Shown one piece after another: positions 19,140 to 29,000 of a stretch of DNA of 62,959 nucleotides. Source of the stretch: Cephalothrix spiralis (Eukaryota > Nemertea > Palaeonemertea > Archinemertea > Cephalotrichidae); the NCBI GenBank assembly GCA_032353305.1, contig JAUCNG010000013.1, forward strand, positions 1 through 62,959, written 5' to 3'. The position numbers and the translations under genes are program-made. Every line of letters starts with the position of its first letter. Position 1 is the stretch's first letter. The notes under the pieces are model-generated. The model made no database searches and had not been told where the DNA came from. It worked only from the letters and a program-made list of their open reading frames with translations.

Positions 19140-19802
19140 TTATAATGATACTTTGTATTCAGTGATTTCATAGTTATCATACTTTACATACATCGAATTA
19201 AGACCATTATCTGCACAGTTGTTTGCTATCTTTGAAGCCAGAGAAGAAACTTCGTAAAAACACGTTGTTTCTTCAATCTTCTGAGTTCCATGGAAAACAA
19301 CCGACTTTGCACCCTTGTCGATAATACGTTTCTTCATTTTCGAAGACATTACGCCCATTTGAGCAACCAAATGCGGCCAACCGGCCTTCTTTATGTTATT
19401 TTGTGATATTTCCAGGGGTTCATAAATGTAAATGTTAAACGGCGGTTTATCTGAACGAAAATCTATTAGTAAAAGGTAAGTGTGACATTCGGAACCTCCT
19501 CCTGGTCGCGAATATCCCCAACAAAGTATTACCACAAGTTTAAGGCCTATTTCAGGATCCGTTTTTCTACGGGCAAATTTAGGATGGAGTTCAGCAACCA
19601 TGCCCCTTGCACATCGTAAAGGTGTGGTTGTACCCACCTTTTCCATTCCTTTTTGGTTAGCGTGTGAAAGTATGTGTTCGTACAAGTAAACGTCTGAGTT
19701 CAGATCTAAATCATTGTATCTATCGGTCAACTCTTTCCACATGGAAACCAATATGGCTGAAGAAACAGGTTTCTTAGGATAGTTTAACGTAGCTTGGGTC
19801 AT
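19140..19802 (-). CDS. Candidate adenain/Ulp1-like cysteine protease
   Basis: A 220-residue protein. Four residues fit the H-E-Q-C active site of the adenovirus protease/Ulp1 superfamily, in order: H107 in ECHTYLLLID, E128 in IYIYEPLE, Q174 in HGTQK and C181 in TTCFYE. The Gln-to-Cys distance (7) and the Glu-to-Cys distance (53) are close to those of adenain, and the strand after the His (YLLLIDF) and the helix after the Cys also fit. Such enzymes cleave viral precursors or remove SUMO/ubiquitin-like tags. This is unlike the Cys-first deubiquitinase domain in large tegument proteins of vertebrate herpesviruses. Family membership is a motif-based inference. The gene is convergent with the SR-rich gene. 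Confidence 0.88.
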   Translation of the reverse strand: MTQATLNYPKKPVSSAILVSMWKELTDRYNDLDLNSDVYLYEHILSHANQKGMEKVGTTTPLRCARGMVAELHPKFARRKTDPEIGLKLVVILCWGYSRPGGGSECHTYLLLIDFRSDKPPFNIYIYEPLEISQNNIKKAGWPHLVAQMGVMSSKMKKRIIDKGAKSVVFHGTQKIEETTCFYEVSSLASKIANNCADNGLNSMYVKYDNYEITEYKVSL

Positions 19803-19934
19803 TGTGATTTATTACTTACATTTACATTTATGTTTATTAAAGTTGCACTAAATTGCTGTCAGAAAGCTTTGATCGTCTAATATATTAGAATTATCATGAA
19901 TTAACAAGTTTGAACCAGATCTGAAGAACTAGAG

Positions 19935-19940
19935 TATAAA
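19935..19940 (+). promoter_or_regulatory. TATA box upstream of a 42-residue ORF
   Basis: TATAAA lies 31 bases upstream of the ATG at 19971 in a stretch otherwise without genes. Confidence 0.35.
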
Positions 19941-19970
19941 TGAGATAGTGGACAAAGAACCATGTGACCA

Positions 19971-20099
19971 ATGGCTTTATTCAATATATCTTTGTTTTTC
20001 ACTGCCATCAGTTTTTTCGTTGTCAAACTTAGAAGAAATCCTGTCACCAAAGTCTGCTTCCATATTTCGGAATACGACTTCGTTTGGGTATTGTGTTAA
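19971..20099 (+). CDS. Possible 42-residue membrane miniprotein
   Basis: A short frame starting MALFNISLFFTAISFFVV, with a single hydrophobic segment or signal anchor followed by a basic, soluble tail. It has a TATA box 31 bases upstream and overlaps the 3' end of the minus-strand 79-residue gene by four bases. Single-span miniproteins are common in herpesviruses, but at this length chance is possible. If it is not real, 19803-20095 is simply an intergenic region holding the poly(A) signal of the block to its right. Confidence 0.35.
   Translation: MALFNISLFFTAISFFVVKLRRNPVTKVCFHISEYDFVWVLC
19976..19981 (-). terminator. Polyadenylation signal for the minus-strand block ending at 20096
   Basis: AATAAA on the minus strand, about 115 bases beyond the stop at 20096. 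It probably serves the 79-, 157- and 1024-residue genes. Confidence 0.5.
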
Positions 20100-20335
20100 T
20101 TTTGTATAACCTTCATAACGTCGTGTTTTGTTACGGTATTTTTGAGTGTTTCTTTAGACGGTAGGTGTGGGTTTTGGGGAGTAACGTATTGATTTTGTGG
20201 AATTTGATATTGTTTGGGAAATGGAATGGGAATTGACACCTGAGCACTGTTTGTGATTGTTGAATTAACCAACACCGGAGACGAAATCTTAGAAGTGGTA
20301 TTTCGCTGTTTATTATTCAACGAATGTTTTAACAT
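20096..20335 (-). CDS. Small Pro/Gln/Asn-rich protein
   Basis: A 79-residue protein from an ATG at 20335, 12 bases after the stop of the 157-residue gene. It is rich in Pro, Gln, Asn, Ser and Thr (PIPFPKQYQIPQNQY) and likely disordered, with a short charged helix at the C-terminus (KHDVMKVIQN). Disorder plus a terminal helix resembles the C-terminal part of a capsid scaffold, where a short helix contacts the major capsid protein. Its place downstream of the portal candidate is compatible with that, but this is weak inference. Confidence 0.6.
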   Translation of the reverse strand: MLKHSLNNKQRNTTSKISSPVLVNSTITNSAQVSIPIPFPKQYQIPQNQYVTPQNPHLPSKETLKNTVTKHDVMKVIQN

Positions 20336-20347
20336 TTTCCTTCCCTT

Positions 20348-20821
20348 CTATTCAAATGTAACATCTAGGTAACGGCCAACTTGTTTTGCGATCTCTTCAT
20401 TGGGGGTTTTCTGTATGCTGATCTTTCTCAAGAAACATTCGAAAGCTTTCACTGTGTCATCCGTGGATTTGTCTTCAAATAGCAAATTATTGCATTTTTC
20501 ATATATCGCCTTTAATCTAGGGTTACATTCCAAATCACTGTCGAACTTATCCGGGTTGAACTCCATGGGATTCAAATCGGTAAACATCATTGCCATAATT
20601 TTCAAAGCATCATTTGTAAGAATGAATTTAACCCGATGACCAAATTCTCTATGTGCGTAAATGTTTCTAATAAATCCCTTTGTGCAACTGTAGTGTTGGA
20701 GGACGACATTCACATCTCTTCTTTTTGTTTTAGAACCTCTAGCGGCAACCATCTGCCCGATTAAGTCGCTCACCACAAGTTTAGGTTTTTGCATTTGTTG
20801 TTCATCCACACCCGGTTTCAT
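20348..20821 (-). CDS. Unknown 157-residue protein between the portal candidate and a small protein
   Basis: Starts at an ATG at 20821, 9 bases after the stop of the 1024-residue gene, so it is probably on the same transcript. It has mixed charge, a basic patch near residues 30-40 (RGSKTKRRDVN) and a mostly helical C-terminal half. It has no signal peptide or membrane segment, and no family was recognised. By position it could be a small capsid or packaging accessory protein. Confidence 0.75.
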   Translation of the reverse strand: MKPGVDEQQMQKPKLVVSDLIGQMVAARGSKTKRRDVNVVLQHYSCTKGFIRNIYAHREFGHRVKFILTNDALKIMAMMFTDLNPMEFNPDKFDSDLECNPRLKAIYEKCNNLLFEDKSTDDTVKAFECFLRKISIQKTPNEEIAKQVGRYLDVTFE

Positions 20822-20830
20822 TTTTTTATT

Positions 20831-23800
20831 TTACTTATTTTCTATAGAGCTATGTGCAACGAACACGATTTTGTCCGTAAAGTATTTATTCAACAGTTCT
20901 CTGATGCTACCGTCGAACGACCCTCTCTGAAACTCTTTTTCCATTAACCCCAATAGCGACAAGTAGTTTTCTGGAGTGAATTTTATAATGTGACCTAATG
21001 CATAAGTGGCATAGGTTACAACGAGTTTTTCGATGGAGTTGGAAGAGAGAAATGGTAACATTTGTCTTCCGTTTTCGTCATACGCTTCTGGAACGAGTGC
21101 CAACTCTCGGATGGTTTCTTGTAACCATTTTGTTTCCAATAGCGAACCAATTTGTTTAATATCAGTTGGTTTTGCCAGGAAAGTATTCATGTAATGTACG
21201 TGGTTTTCTGCTTGGTTTAACGTGTATCCTGGTACACCTATTTGATCATCGCCGAATTCACTATCACCTATCCCATTGTTGTCTCCACTACTATCTGGGT
21301 AGGCAAGTTGGTCCGTTTTAATTAGATGTTTAACGTGACTCATCGGATCTTGGTTATTCATTAGAGCGTCCCGTCTGATTTTTTCGATCATTTTCTGTTT
21401 GGCTTCTAGACTCTTAGCCGATCCGTTTAAGGACGGGTTAACGTCGATAATTTTCAACATGAGCGTATCCATAACAACGTTAGGCGGTAGTTTGTGAATA
21501 TCGTCTAATTCTAGAATGCCGTCATTAACAAGCTTGTCTTTCATCCAGGGATGGGGTAGTAAGGCGTTCAAAAACATCATTTCATCGTATGACTTTGTCA
21601 TTGGGAATACGGGTCTACTGAGAACATTGTTATTCGCCATCACATTTTCTACAGAGTGTATACTAATAGAGGCAGCGGGCGTTTTTTGCCTCGCTTTAAA
21701 TTTCGTACGACCATTGAGTTCGTTCATTTCACCTTCTCCACCCATCATTCTCATCATAGACTGTAACAAGGAATGTGGATTCAAATGATCGTAACCAGTA
21801 CAATCCATGTATTCTCTCATGGATATAATGCTCATTTGATTGAACAGTTCCATAAATGTTTCGCGTTCTTGTTTACTCATGTTTGCCTGCTTAAGCATAT
21901 CCAAAAGCAATATTCGCATAAATTCTACCAATTCTGTCTTATCGTCTAGACTCTTTTTAAATTTTTCTAATGACTTTTTGTACTTGTCACAAAGTTTACC
22001 CTTTTCTGCAGCGTCTTGTGTCTTCACTTTCAAATTCATTGCTAAGTCTAACATCTTATATTTCACATTCTCAAATTCGTGACCACAAGCCCGTAGTTGC
22101 TGATGCAATTTAGCCACTTTCTTAGTTTGCTCTTGTAAATTGTCTTCTATTTTTTTCTCTTCCCATCTTCGCCTTTTCTGTCGATTGATTGAAAGACCGT
22201 TAACATCGAGTGTGGCAGCCCCCGAAGAGGTGGCTGCGTCCATGGCACTTGGCTTTTGTTGAGACATCACAGGTGTAGCAGTGGAAGCAGTGGAAACACG
22301 TCGTTCTCGTATTTTGACAAGTGTATCATCTATGCTGTTACTCAGACTCGACCCACCCCCTGATTGACCAACCACTAAAGCGGCGTTCAACGAATCAATG
22401 CGTTCACGTCGATCAATGTCTTGTCTAGTTTTGTTCAACAACATCATTTCAACAGTAACATTATCTAACTGTGAATGATCATTCAACAAGTCGTCCACTC
22501 CACAGATTCCTTTCTTTTCTGCGATGTATGCTAAAGTGGGATTGTTTTTCAAAGTGGATTTCAGAATCATTTTGTCCTGTTTGGTAATCATGTTTTCTAT
22601 TTTTGTTAATTCCTTATCTATATTGGACCCGCTTATCGTGTATTTCTTTTTCCCTTCTGCAGCTGCTATTTCCGCAGGAGTAGAAGTTTTTACAATGATC
22701 ATTGTCTGATTACCCGTTTTTATGTTCTGGTTAGTGTGCATGTTTTCTGCAAATTTATGCTTACATTCGTGAGAAAACATCTTGGTCACGAACGATTCCG
22801 TGCGTTTAGTGAAGTCGAATACCACCCGATTATTATCGAAATCATCACGACTGCCGCTACCACCGTTTTGCAAAGACGATTTCTTACCCCTATTTTCTGC
22901 ACTACCCCAATTGCTGTCCACTTTCAATTTGGATTTTGTGTTTTTTATATTGTTTTCTACGTCGATCTTAACCCCGTATGCACCGTAAATCCCCCTGTTT
23001 TCTACATCGCTTGCAAATTTCATGTATTCTACAACTTCCCCGTCATAGTTTGTGAGATGAACGTTTCCAAAGTACTCTGTCATTAGCAGATGTATTTTGT
23101 CTTCTTTTCTACATGACATCTCAGGTGTCAAGCGTAATGCGTTCGAATAAAATTCTATAATGTTTGATTTCATAGCATCTTCTTCTATTTTCTTTTTGTG
23201 GGAAAATTGTAGATGAGGCGTTATTTTTGTCCCTTCAAGTAATCGCTCTCTTTCTTTTAGATCACGTAAAGGCACAATACCCAAGGAATACATCCAGTAT
23301 ATACTTCTTTTAAAATCTGCCCCCAATTTATTAATAGCTGAATAGATATCTGACTTAATAAATTCGTTTAAGTAGAACATAGTTCTTTCTTTGATTTTCT
23401 GGGTTTTTTTCATTTCCACAGAACTTAAACTCATGGCTTTACGGCCGCCGATTAAAGACGACCCTGTGGAATGTGAAAAATCGACAGACGACGTTTTATT
23501 TAATCCGAGTACAGCTTTTGAACTCATCGTACCCGATACACCAAAGCTCTTTCCATCACTCCCCATTTCATCTCCCATATCGTCTATTTCCACGTAAATA
23601 ACTTTTGGTTCTAATAAATCGACAATTTGCAACACTATGACGTATGTGAGAATTTCGGTCAATCGATCAATGTGTTTGAATAACACGTTTCCGTAGTGTG
23701 ACCAAGATTCACCATCACGAAACAAATGTTGCGATGCCATTAGGGTCGAAACGGAAGGAAATATGATTTCGACAGGAAACTTGGTATCTGTTCTGGGCAC

Positions 23801-23905
23801 ACAGTGAAGTTTCAAAGTCTTATTCAATCTATCCTCTTGGATATCAGGCCTCATTACGTTAATTACGGCAGCGCCTTGTACTAAACCCTTTGTAATTGAA
23901 TACAT
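20831..23905 (-). CDS. Candidate portal protein with a long coiled-coil extension
   Basis: A 1024-residue protein. Residues 76-108 read as a helix with the pattern RLTEILTYVIVLQI followed by EPKVIYVEID. This is like the portal signature in which a helix of the wing domain is followed by a strand ending in an acidic residue, as in T4 gp20-type portals. After it come a Gly/Ser-rich segment (110-165) and helical blocks. Residues about 580-690 form a coiled coil after a basic RQKRRRWEEKK. The rest is helical. Herpesvirus portals are about 600-700 residues, so this would be long. It sits in the capsid block upstream of two small co-oriented genes. Portal assignment is moderate; a scaffold or tegument protein is the alternative. 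Confidence 0.9.
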   Translation of the reverse strand: MYSITKGLVQGAAVINVMRPDIQEDRLNKTLKLHCVPRTDTKFPVEIIFPSVSTLMASQHLFRDGESWSHYGNVLFKHIDRLTEILTYVIVLQIVDLLEPKVIYVEIDDMGDEMGSDGKSFGVSGTMSSKAVLGLNKTSSVDFSHSTGSSLIGGRKAMSLSSVEMKKTQKIKERTMFYLNEFIKSDIYSAINKLGADFKRSIYWMYSLGIVPLRDLKERERLLEGTKITPHLQFSHKKKIEEDAMKSNIIEFYSNALRLTPEMSCRKEDKIHLLMTEYFGNVHLTNYDGEVVEYMKFASDVENRGIYGAYGVKIDVENNIKNTKSKLKVDSNWGSAENRGKKSSLQNGGSGSRDDFDNNRVVFDFTKRTESFVTKMFSHECKHKFAENMHTNQNIKTGNQTMIIVKTSTPAEIAAAEGKKKYTISGSNIDKELTKIENMITKQDKMILKSTLKNNPTLAYIAEKKGICGVDDLLNDHSQLDNVTVEMMLLNKTRQDIDRRERIDSLNAALVVGQSGGGSSLSNSIDDTLVKIRERRVSTASTATPVMSQQKPSAMDAATSSGAATLDVNGLSINRQKRRRWEEKKIEDNLQEQTKKVAKLHQQLRACGHEFENVKYKMLDLAMNLKVKTQDAAEKGKLCDKYKKSLEKFKKSLDDKTELVEFMRILLLDMLKQANMSKQERETFMELFNQMSIISMREYMDCTGYDHLNPHSLLQSMMRMMGGEGEMNELNGRTKFKARQKTPAASISIHSVENVMANNNVLSRPVFPMTKSYDEMMFLNALLPHPWMKDKLVNDGILELDDIHKLPPNVVMDTLMLKIIDVNPSLNGSAKSLEAKQKMIEKIRRDALMNNQDPMSHVKHLIKTDQLAYPDSSGDNNGIGDSEFGDDQIGVPGYTLNQAENHVHYMNTFLAKPTDIKQIGSLLETKWLQETIRELALVPEAYDENGRQMLPFLSSNSIEKLVVTYATYALGHIIKFTPENYLSLLGLMEKEFQRGSFDGSIRELLNKYFTDKIVFVAHSSIENK

Positions 23906-23970
23906 ATTGACAAAAATATAAAATGCAAAAAGAAAACAGATATAACAAATGCAAAATTACATAAATGTTA

Positions 23971-23976
23971 TTTATT
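23971..23976 (-). terminator. Polyadenylation signal for the capsid block
   Basis: AATAAA on the minus strand, 30 bases past the stop of the 412-residue gene (24006). It may serve the major capsid, 262- and 412-residue genes together. Confidence 0.5.
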
Positions 23977-24005
23977 TTGTTACTCGATACAAGATGTTCA
24001 TCAAA

Positions 24006-25244
24006 TTAAATTAAATACATGTACATTTCCCCTTTGGGTTTAACACCATCTTGTTGGCCGATAGCCTCCGTATGTAGTACTGCAACATTTCCAACACAGG
24101 GTAAATTAAAACTTTCAAAATGCCCACACACCATTCCTAATGTATTGTTAAGAGAAGTTATTGCACCCATTAATTTGAACATTTTATCTTTCTCCGCGTC
24201 CACCACTGTCGGAACAATTCCTAGACTATTAACGTACAATGGATCAGATGATGTTCTTTTATTTCCGAAATACTCTTCGCCACTCTCTCGTAAATATTCT
24301 TCCAATTCGCCTTTAAAATCATCTCCCTCGCTAAGCGATTTTACAATATCAAAAAGGTCTTTAACATTCCTGTAAAAACTCTGGGTAGGTCCAGATAATC
24401 CGTGGTTGGTAATCGCCAAAACCCAGTCATCATAAACGTCTAACAACGCCTTTGTAACGTCATAATTACTAGTAGTCAAATTCTCCTTGGATCTGTAGGT
24501 CTTTACACAGACAGCGATATCTTGAAATAGTTCGTTATGTTTCATTCCTACAGTAGCATACCTGTTGATAACAAACTCAAAAGCCAGCTTAGTTTTCTTT
24601 AAATTATCACCTGTTAACGTGGTATCCACATCTCTCTCCGGCCCCAAGGCTGCGTTTCTCGAATAACCACCTGTGATTTTGTCGCTCAGTTGATCCCAGA
24701 TAATTTTCATCATTTTTAAATATTCAAACAAAGTGTTCAAATAAATGTTGTATTCATTTCTACACACAGTTAACAGAGGGAAACATCTGTATTCTTGATT
24801 GGTAGATTTACTCCCTTTCACTTCGTGTCTGATATAACGTTTTGCATCGCATATCGGCGGAATCACAGCGACTTCTGTACTGATCTTCAATCGAGAAGGT
24901 CCAGTGTTTGTACAGGTAACGTTTATGTTAGTAGCGGGCGTATAGTAAGTGTTTTCTTTAATATCGAGATTGTTATAACCGCCATAAATGACCGGTTTGC
25001 ATTCTAACAATTTCATTAGAGACTGACCAAAGTATTTATTCAATCCGTTTCCATCGAATTTAACCTCCTGCAATTGTTTCAGCATTAATCTTTCGAAATC
25101 TGATTCGTTTGTAAAACCAACTGGAAATGAATGATTGTGTTGCACGAAAATGTTTTTACATGATTTCAATAATCTACTTTCGGGATTAACATGTTCGTAT
25201 GGGTTCTTACCTACCCTTTGAAACTGTTGCGAATGTTGATACAT
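24006..25244 (-). CDS. Candidate capsid triplex subunit (larger)
   Basis: A 412-residue soluble protein from an ATG at 25244, 25 bases after the stop of the 262-residue gene. It is a mixed alpha/beta sequence without membrane segments. Near its C-terminus is HFESFNLPCVGN; the adjacent 262-residue protein contains CFESFNLQCAGS, so the two may be diverged relatives or share a fold. In herpesviruses, triplexes between capsomers are built from a larger Tri1 (about 300-470 residues) and two copies of a smaller Tri2 (about 300). Two co-oriented genes of these sizes directly after the major capsid candidate fit, but the assignment is by gene order. Confidence 0.9.
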   Translation of the reverse strand: MYQHSQQFQRVGKNPYEHVNPESRLLKSCKNIFVQHNHSFPVGFTNESDFERLMLKQLQEVKFDGNGLNKYFGQSLMKLLECKPVIYGGYNNLDIKENTYYTPATNINVTCTNTGPSRLKISTEVAVIPPICDAKRYIRHEVKGSKSTNQEYRCFPLLTVCRNEYNIYLNTLFEYLKMMKIIWDQLSDKITGGYSRNAALGPERDVDTTLTGDNLKKTKLAFEFVINRYATVGMKHNELFQDIAVCVKTYRSKENLTTSNYDVTKALLDVYDDWVLAITNHGLSGPTQSFYRNVKDLFDIVKSLSEGDDFKGELEEYLRESGEEYFGNKRTSSDPLYVNSLGIVPTVVDAEKDKMFKLMGAITSLNNTLGMVCGHFESFNLPCVGNVAVLHTEAIGQQDGVKPKGEMYMYLI

Positions 25245-25269
25245 AACGTGTCTGTGTTTGCTGCTGGGA

Positions 25270-26058
25270 TCAATTGAGAAAATCAGAATTAAATTCCACG
25301 GAATCTAAAATGCGTGCGATAGTCTGCGTATCACGTTTTAAATTAAGTTTAGTTTCCAACAAGTGAACTATAGTGTGTTTGGCTATTGTTTGTCCAAACA
25401 TAGAAAATTTATAACCGGCGGGATTAACAGCTGTTAGCCCCGCTAAACATGTACAATACATTAAAAAGAAATAATCTCCACACGCCAGCATAGTGGGAAC
25501 GGGTAGTTTCATTCCACCATCGGGACACAGATTATTATAACGCTTGGCCGTCTCTTTGAACAGTTCCGTGTGCTCTACTAGCGGTGCATATTGCCAGAGG
25601 TGACTTGGTAGATCGTCTAACAAATGTAAAAAATGTTCACAGCCTGGTATATGCTTAGTGACCAAAGTCAATAATTTATTTTTACAAGACAATACATATT
25701 CATCATGTGTAAAACACGTTTCTTGAGGCCAACTGTCCAAAATTGACAAGCATTGATCTCTAGATAGTTGCCCTTTTTGTAATATCGGGGTATTCGAACC
25801 AGCACATTGCAAATTAAACGATTCAAAACAATGTCTTAGAATTACTTCAACAACTGGTTCTTGTACCATATGTCTTACAATGGTAGCATGCAAATCAGTT
25901 CTGTTGTTTGATATAGCACTACAATATACGCATGATATGATATGCGAAGTTGTAACAGCGCCTTCCTTTATGCGTTCGCCGTGTAAAATGTAATGATTGT
26001 AAACATCTGCCCATTTCAAATACGGATATTCAATCGGTCTAGTGTCTGAAGAATTCAT
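25270..26058 (-). CDS. Candidate capsid triplex subunit (smaller)
   Basis: A 262-residue protein. The first ATG is at 26058 (MNSSDTRP); the frame extends a little upstream only to a GTG. It is mostly helical and Cys-rich for its size, with CFESFNLQCAGS near residue 80 matching a motif at the end of the 412-residue neighbour. It lies 40 bases from the major capsid candidate's stop and 25 bases before the next gene, so a shared transcript is likely. A Tri2-like role is suggested by size and position, not by a recognised domain. Confidence 0.88.
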   Translation of the reverse strand: MNSSDTRPIEYPYLKWADVYNHYILHGERIKEGAVTTSHIISCVYCSAISNNRTDLHATIVRHMVQEPVVEVILRHCFESFNLQCAGSNTPILQKGQLSRDQCLSILDSWPQETCFTHDEYVLSCKNKLLTLVTKHIPGCEHFLHLLDDLPSHLWQYAPLVEHTELFKETAKRYNNLCPDGGMKLPVPTMLACGDYFFLMYCTCLAGLTAVNPAGYKFSMFGQTIAKHTIVHLLETKLNLKRDTQTIARILDSVEFNSDFLN

Positions 26059-26098
26059 AATAATAGTAACCACGTTTTTAAAAATATATATACTGTGT

Positions 26099-29000
26099 TT
26101 AAAACATTTGCGCCGTGGTAGTACCAGCAGGTGGACGTACTGTTTCTCTAGAGTAATTTAAAGGTGATCTAACGTAGTAAATATTTCCACTGACATCGTC
26201 TGCCTTGGTAAACAGATGACCTCCGTCTTCTTGCGATGTAACCAGGTTATTGCCGGCAAAGCCCCTTTCTATGCTTGTTCGGAGTTGGTCGTTGGTAAAT
26301 TGAGTGCTGGGGAATGAAAAGCCCAATTTTGATGTAAAGTCACGATGGTTGAGTTGTGGACTTGTAATTGGATTCAGTAGAGAGTTACCGTTTAGAGTTA
26401 GATCTGAGTTATCGTGACTTTGTCTGAGAGCATAGTTTGTCAACACGCTGGTCTCCTGAGGGGTAAAGTCTGCACATCTACTTGATTCTGATAATTGGTA
26501 CATGTATTCCAACAGAGCTCTTGTTCCGGACACTGGTTCACGGTTACCATTTGAATAATTGCATGTTCGCATTGGAAAGTTTGACGTTACATTTGTCATG
26601 TTGGGTAGAAAATGTAGATTTCCCGCAGAACAGACGTTACTCATCCAACAATTACTTGATTCAATGGCCTGTGTCTTGAAATAAAACTGTATAAACGGAT
26701 TCTCGTCTTCGTTCGCTGACCTGGCTTTGTGTAAATGCAATCCAATGACTGCTGTGTATTTGGCAGAAACACCATCAACTGCTGGTTTGTATATGGGAAT
26801 GTAGTCATCGTAATAGTCGTGTACTTTACGACCATTTTGACTTTCTATAGTATTATGTGGAGAATTGGCTTGTATGGGTGCATCCATTGTCATAACAGTT
26901 ACCATCTGCTGTTCGTTCATTGTCTGGATATCACGTTCAGACATATACTGCACTTGGGTATTATCTTGGTTTACTTCGGTCACTTTAATGTCGCTCATGG
27001 TCTGTGTAATATCTCCTCGTCTTGAGTGTGTGTAGTAGTCGTAATTCATTCGTGGTGATTTGTCATGGTTACAGTTTTCTTGCACCAACTTTGGGTTTTC
27101 GGCAACGGATACCATTTTTATACCAGTTATACCGACGATTGTATTTGGGGCAGCCTGTAAGTTTGAACTAAGTTTACAGCTGATGTCGCCGTTTGTGTTG
27201 ATTCCGGTCTTTCTTTGATTTCCTGCATCCATGATACTGACCATGGACGCCGGTTTGATGATCATTGCATTTTCTGTGAACATTTTCTGTTTTATTGTGT
27301 TTTTAACTTGGAATGGAAGATGTACACGTCTGATGACCATTTGAAGGTAGGCATAAGGTCCGGTTTTTTCGAAACCCATGAAAGCCATGCATATTCGCAT
27401 GTTCAGCTTTCTTCCTGGTAGAACACAGTCTTTTATACTACAACTGGCGACATAATCTACCGGGTAACTGTTTTCGTCTACAAAATATATGTAGTCTCCA
27501 TCCTTATTCTGGAATTTGTTCATTGCAACCGTAAGCTCTCTTGTTGGAATTTCTTTATCGTATGCAAGGAATCCGTTTATGTAATCGTCCGAATTAGAAC
27601 CTATGAGAATTCCAGTTGGTGCATTGTCGATAATATCTACGAAATCTTCATGGTAGTTGAAAATTGCTTTCACGTCACAAACCACGCACGGTAAAATACA
27701 CATGACAAAGATTTTCCATCTCAGATACCTCGATTGATTTTCTACTCCAGTAGTTACACTCTTTCCATCGAAAAGATAATTCAAATCAGACAGTTCTTCA
27801 TGACTTAGCTGATACATGGATTTGTAACCAGATATTAATTGATCGAGGACCTGCTCCACAGTTTCGACAAAACTATCTACTGTTGTGCCGGAAACGTTAG
27901 GAATAACTTTTGTTCTATCGGCAGCATTCTTCGGTTTAAACAAATTGTCGACATCAGTAAAGTCGAAATAATAATTAAATTTCAATCCATTCAAAAACGT
28001 CTGTAGCTTCTCCAGTTGAACGTTCAGATTTCCAATAGATTTGTCACAAGACAGGTAGGTCAACAATTGAACACCTCTCATTTCTCTCGTGTTCATGTTC
28101 AGATTGTATTCTGGGATCTGGTGACAAATTCCCAATCGCCTTAAAGAGAATTTATCTTCATCATCATCCCATTCCCAGCGGAAATTAGGTCCGTACTCGA
28201 CGAATTTCAAATCTTCTTGTGCGTTTATGCCCATAGGGCAAGATTTATTCGTACGGAAGATCGTAAACTTGTCTTTTCTGGTTTTTAAAACTTCAATAAA
28301 TCGCTGGAGCCCTTTTCTCATCAAAATAGTATCATTGCAGCTGTTTCCGAGTTTATTCAACATGGCCCAATTATCGTTCATGGCCTTTACCGGTTCGGTT
28401 GCTGACTGTAGCATCGGATGGGTTACAGAATAGGCCAGTTCCTTTTGTCCGAAAGTCAACGGTTTCTTACACAATCCGGGCTCATATGTGTGAACATCTT
28501 GAACTTGAAATTCTTTGACTGGGTTTATAGAAGAGGTATTATTCTGGTCGATTGTTTGCAACCATTTCTCTGGCTTGAACATAACGTCTGAGAATACACT
28601 TTGATCCACTGTTGTAACAATGTTTCTGGTAGAATTGATGATATCGGGTCTCATAGCAGCCTCTATATCTTCTTCTACAACTTCTTCGACTGGAAAAATC
28701 TTTCCATTTTCTACCATAACGTAAGTATGTCGCGAAATCAACCAAAAACCAATAATGTCGTTTTGTGTTTCTGCTGGAGGTTCTTGGCCCAGTTTAGTAT
28801 CTACTTTACCGAAAAGTTTCTTACCGAGCTCTGTCATTTCAAAAAGTGAATCAGCAACCTCGAACGCAGTCGCATCCCTCTTCATGATACCGTCTTCATT
28901 TTCCAGTTTTGGAATAGGTGTTTTACTTTTAGGCTGTTTTGCGAGAGCTATGACTTTGAAGACATTCTTATCTGGTGTTTCTTCCAAGGCTTCTGTAGGT

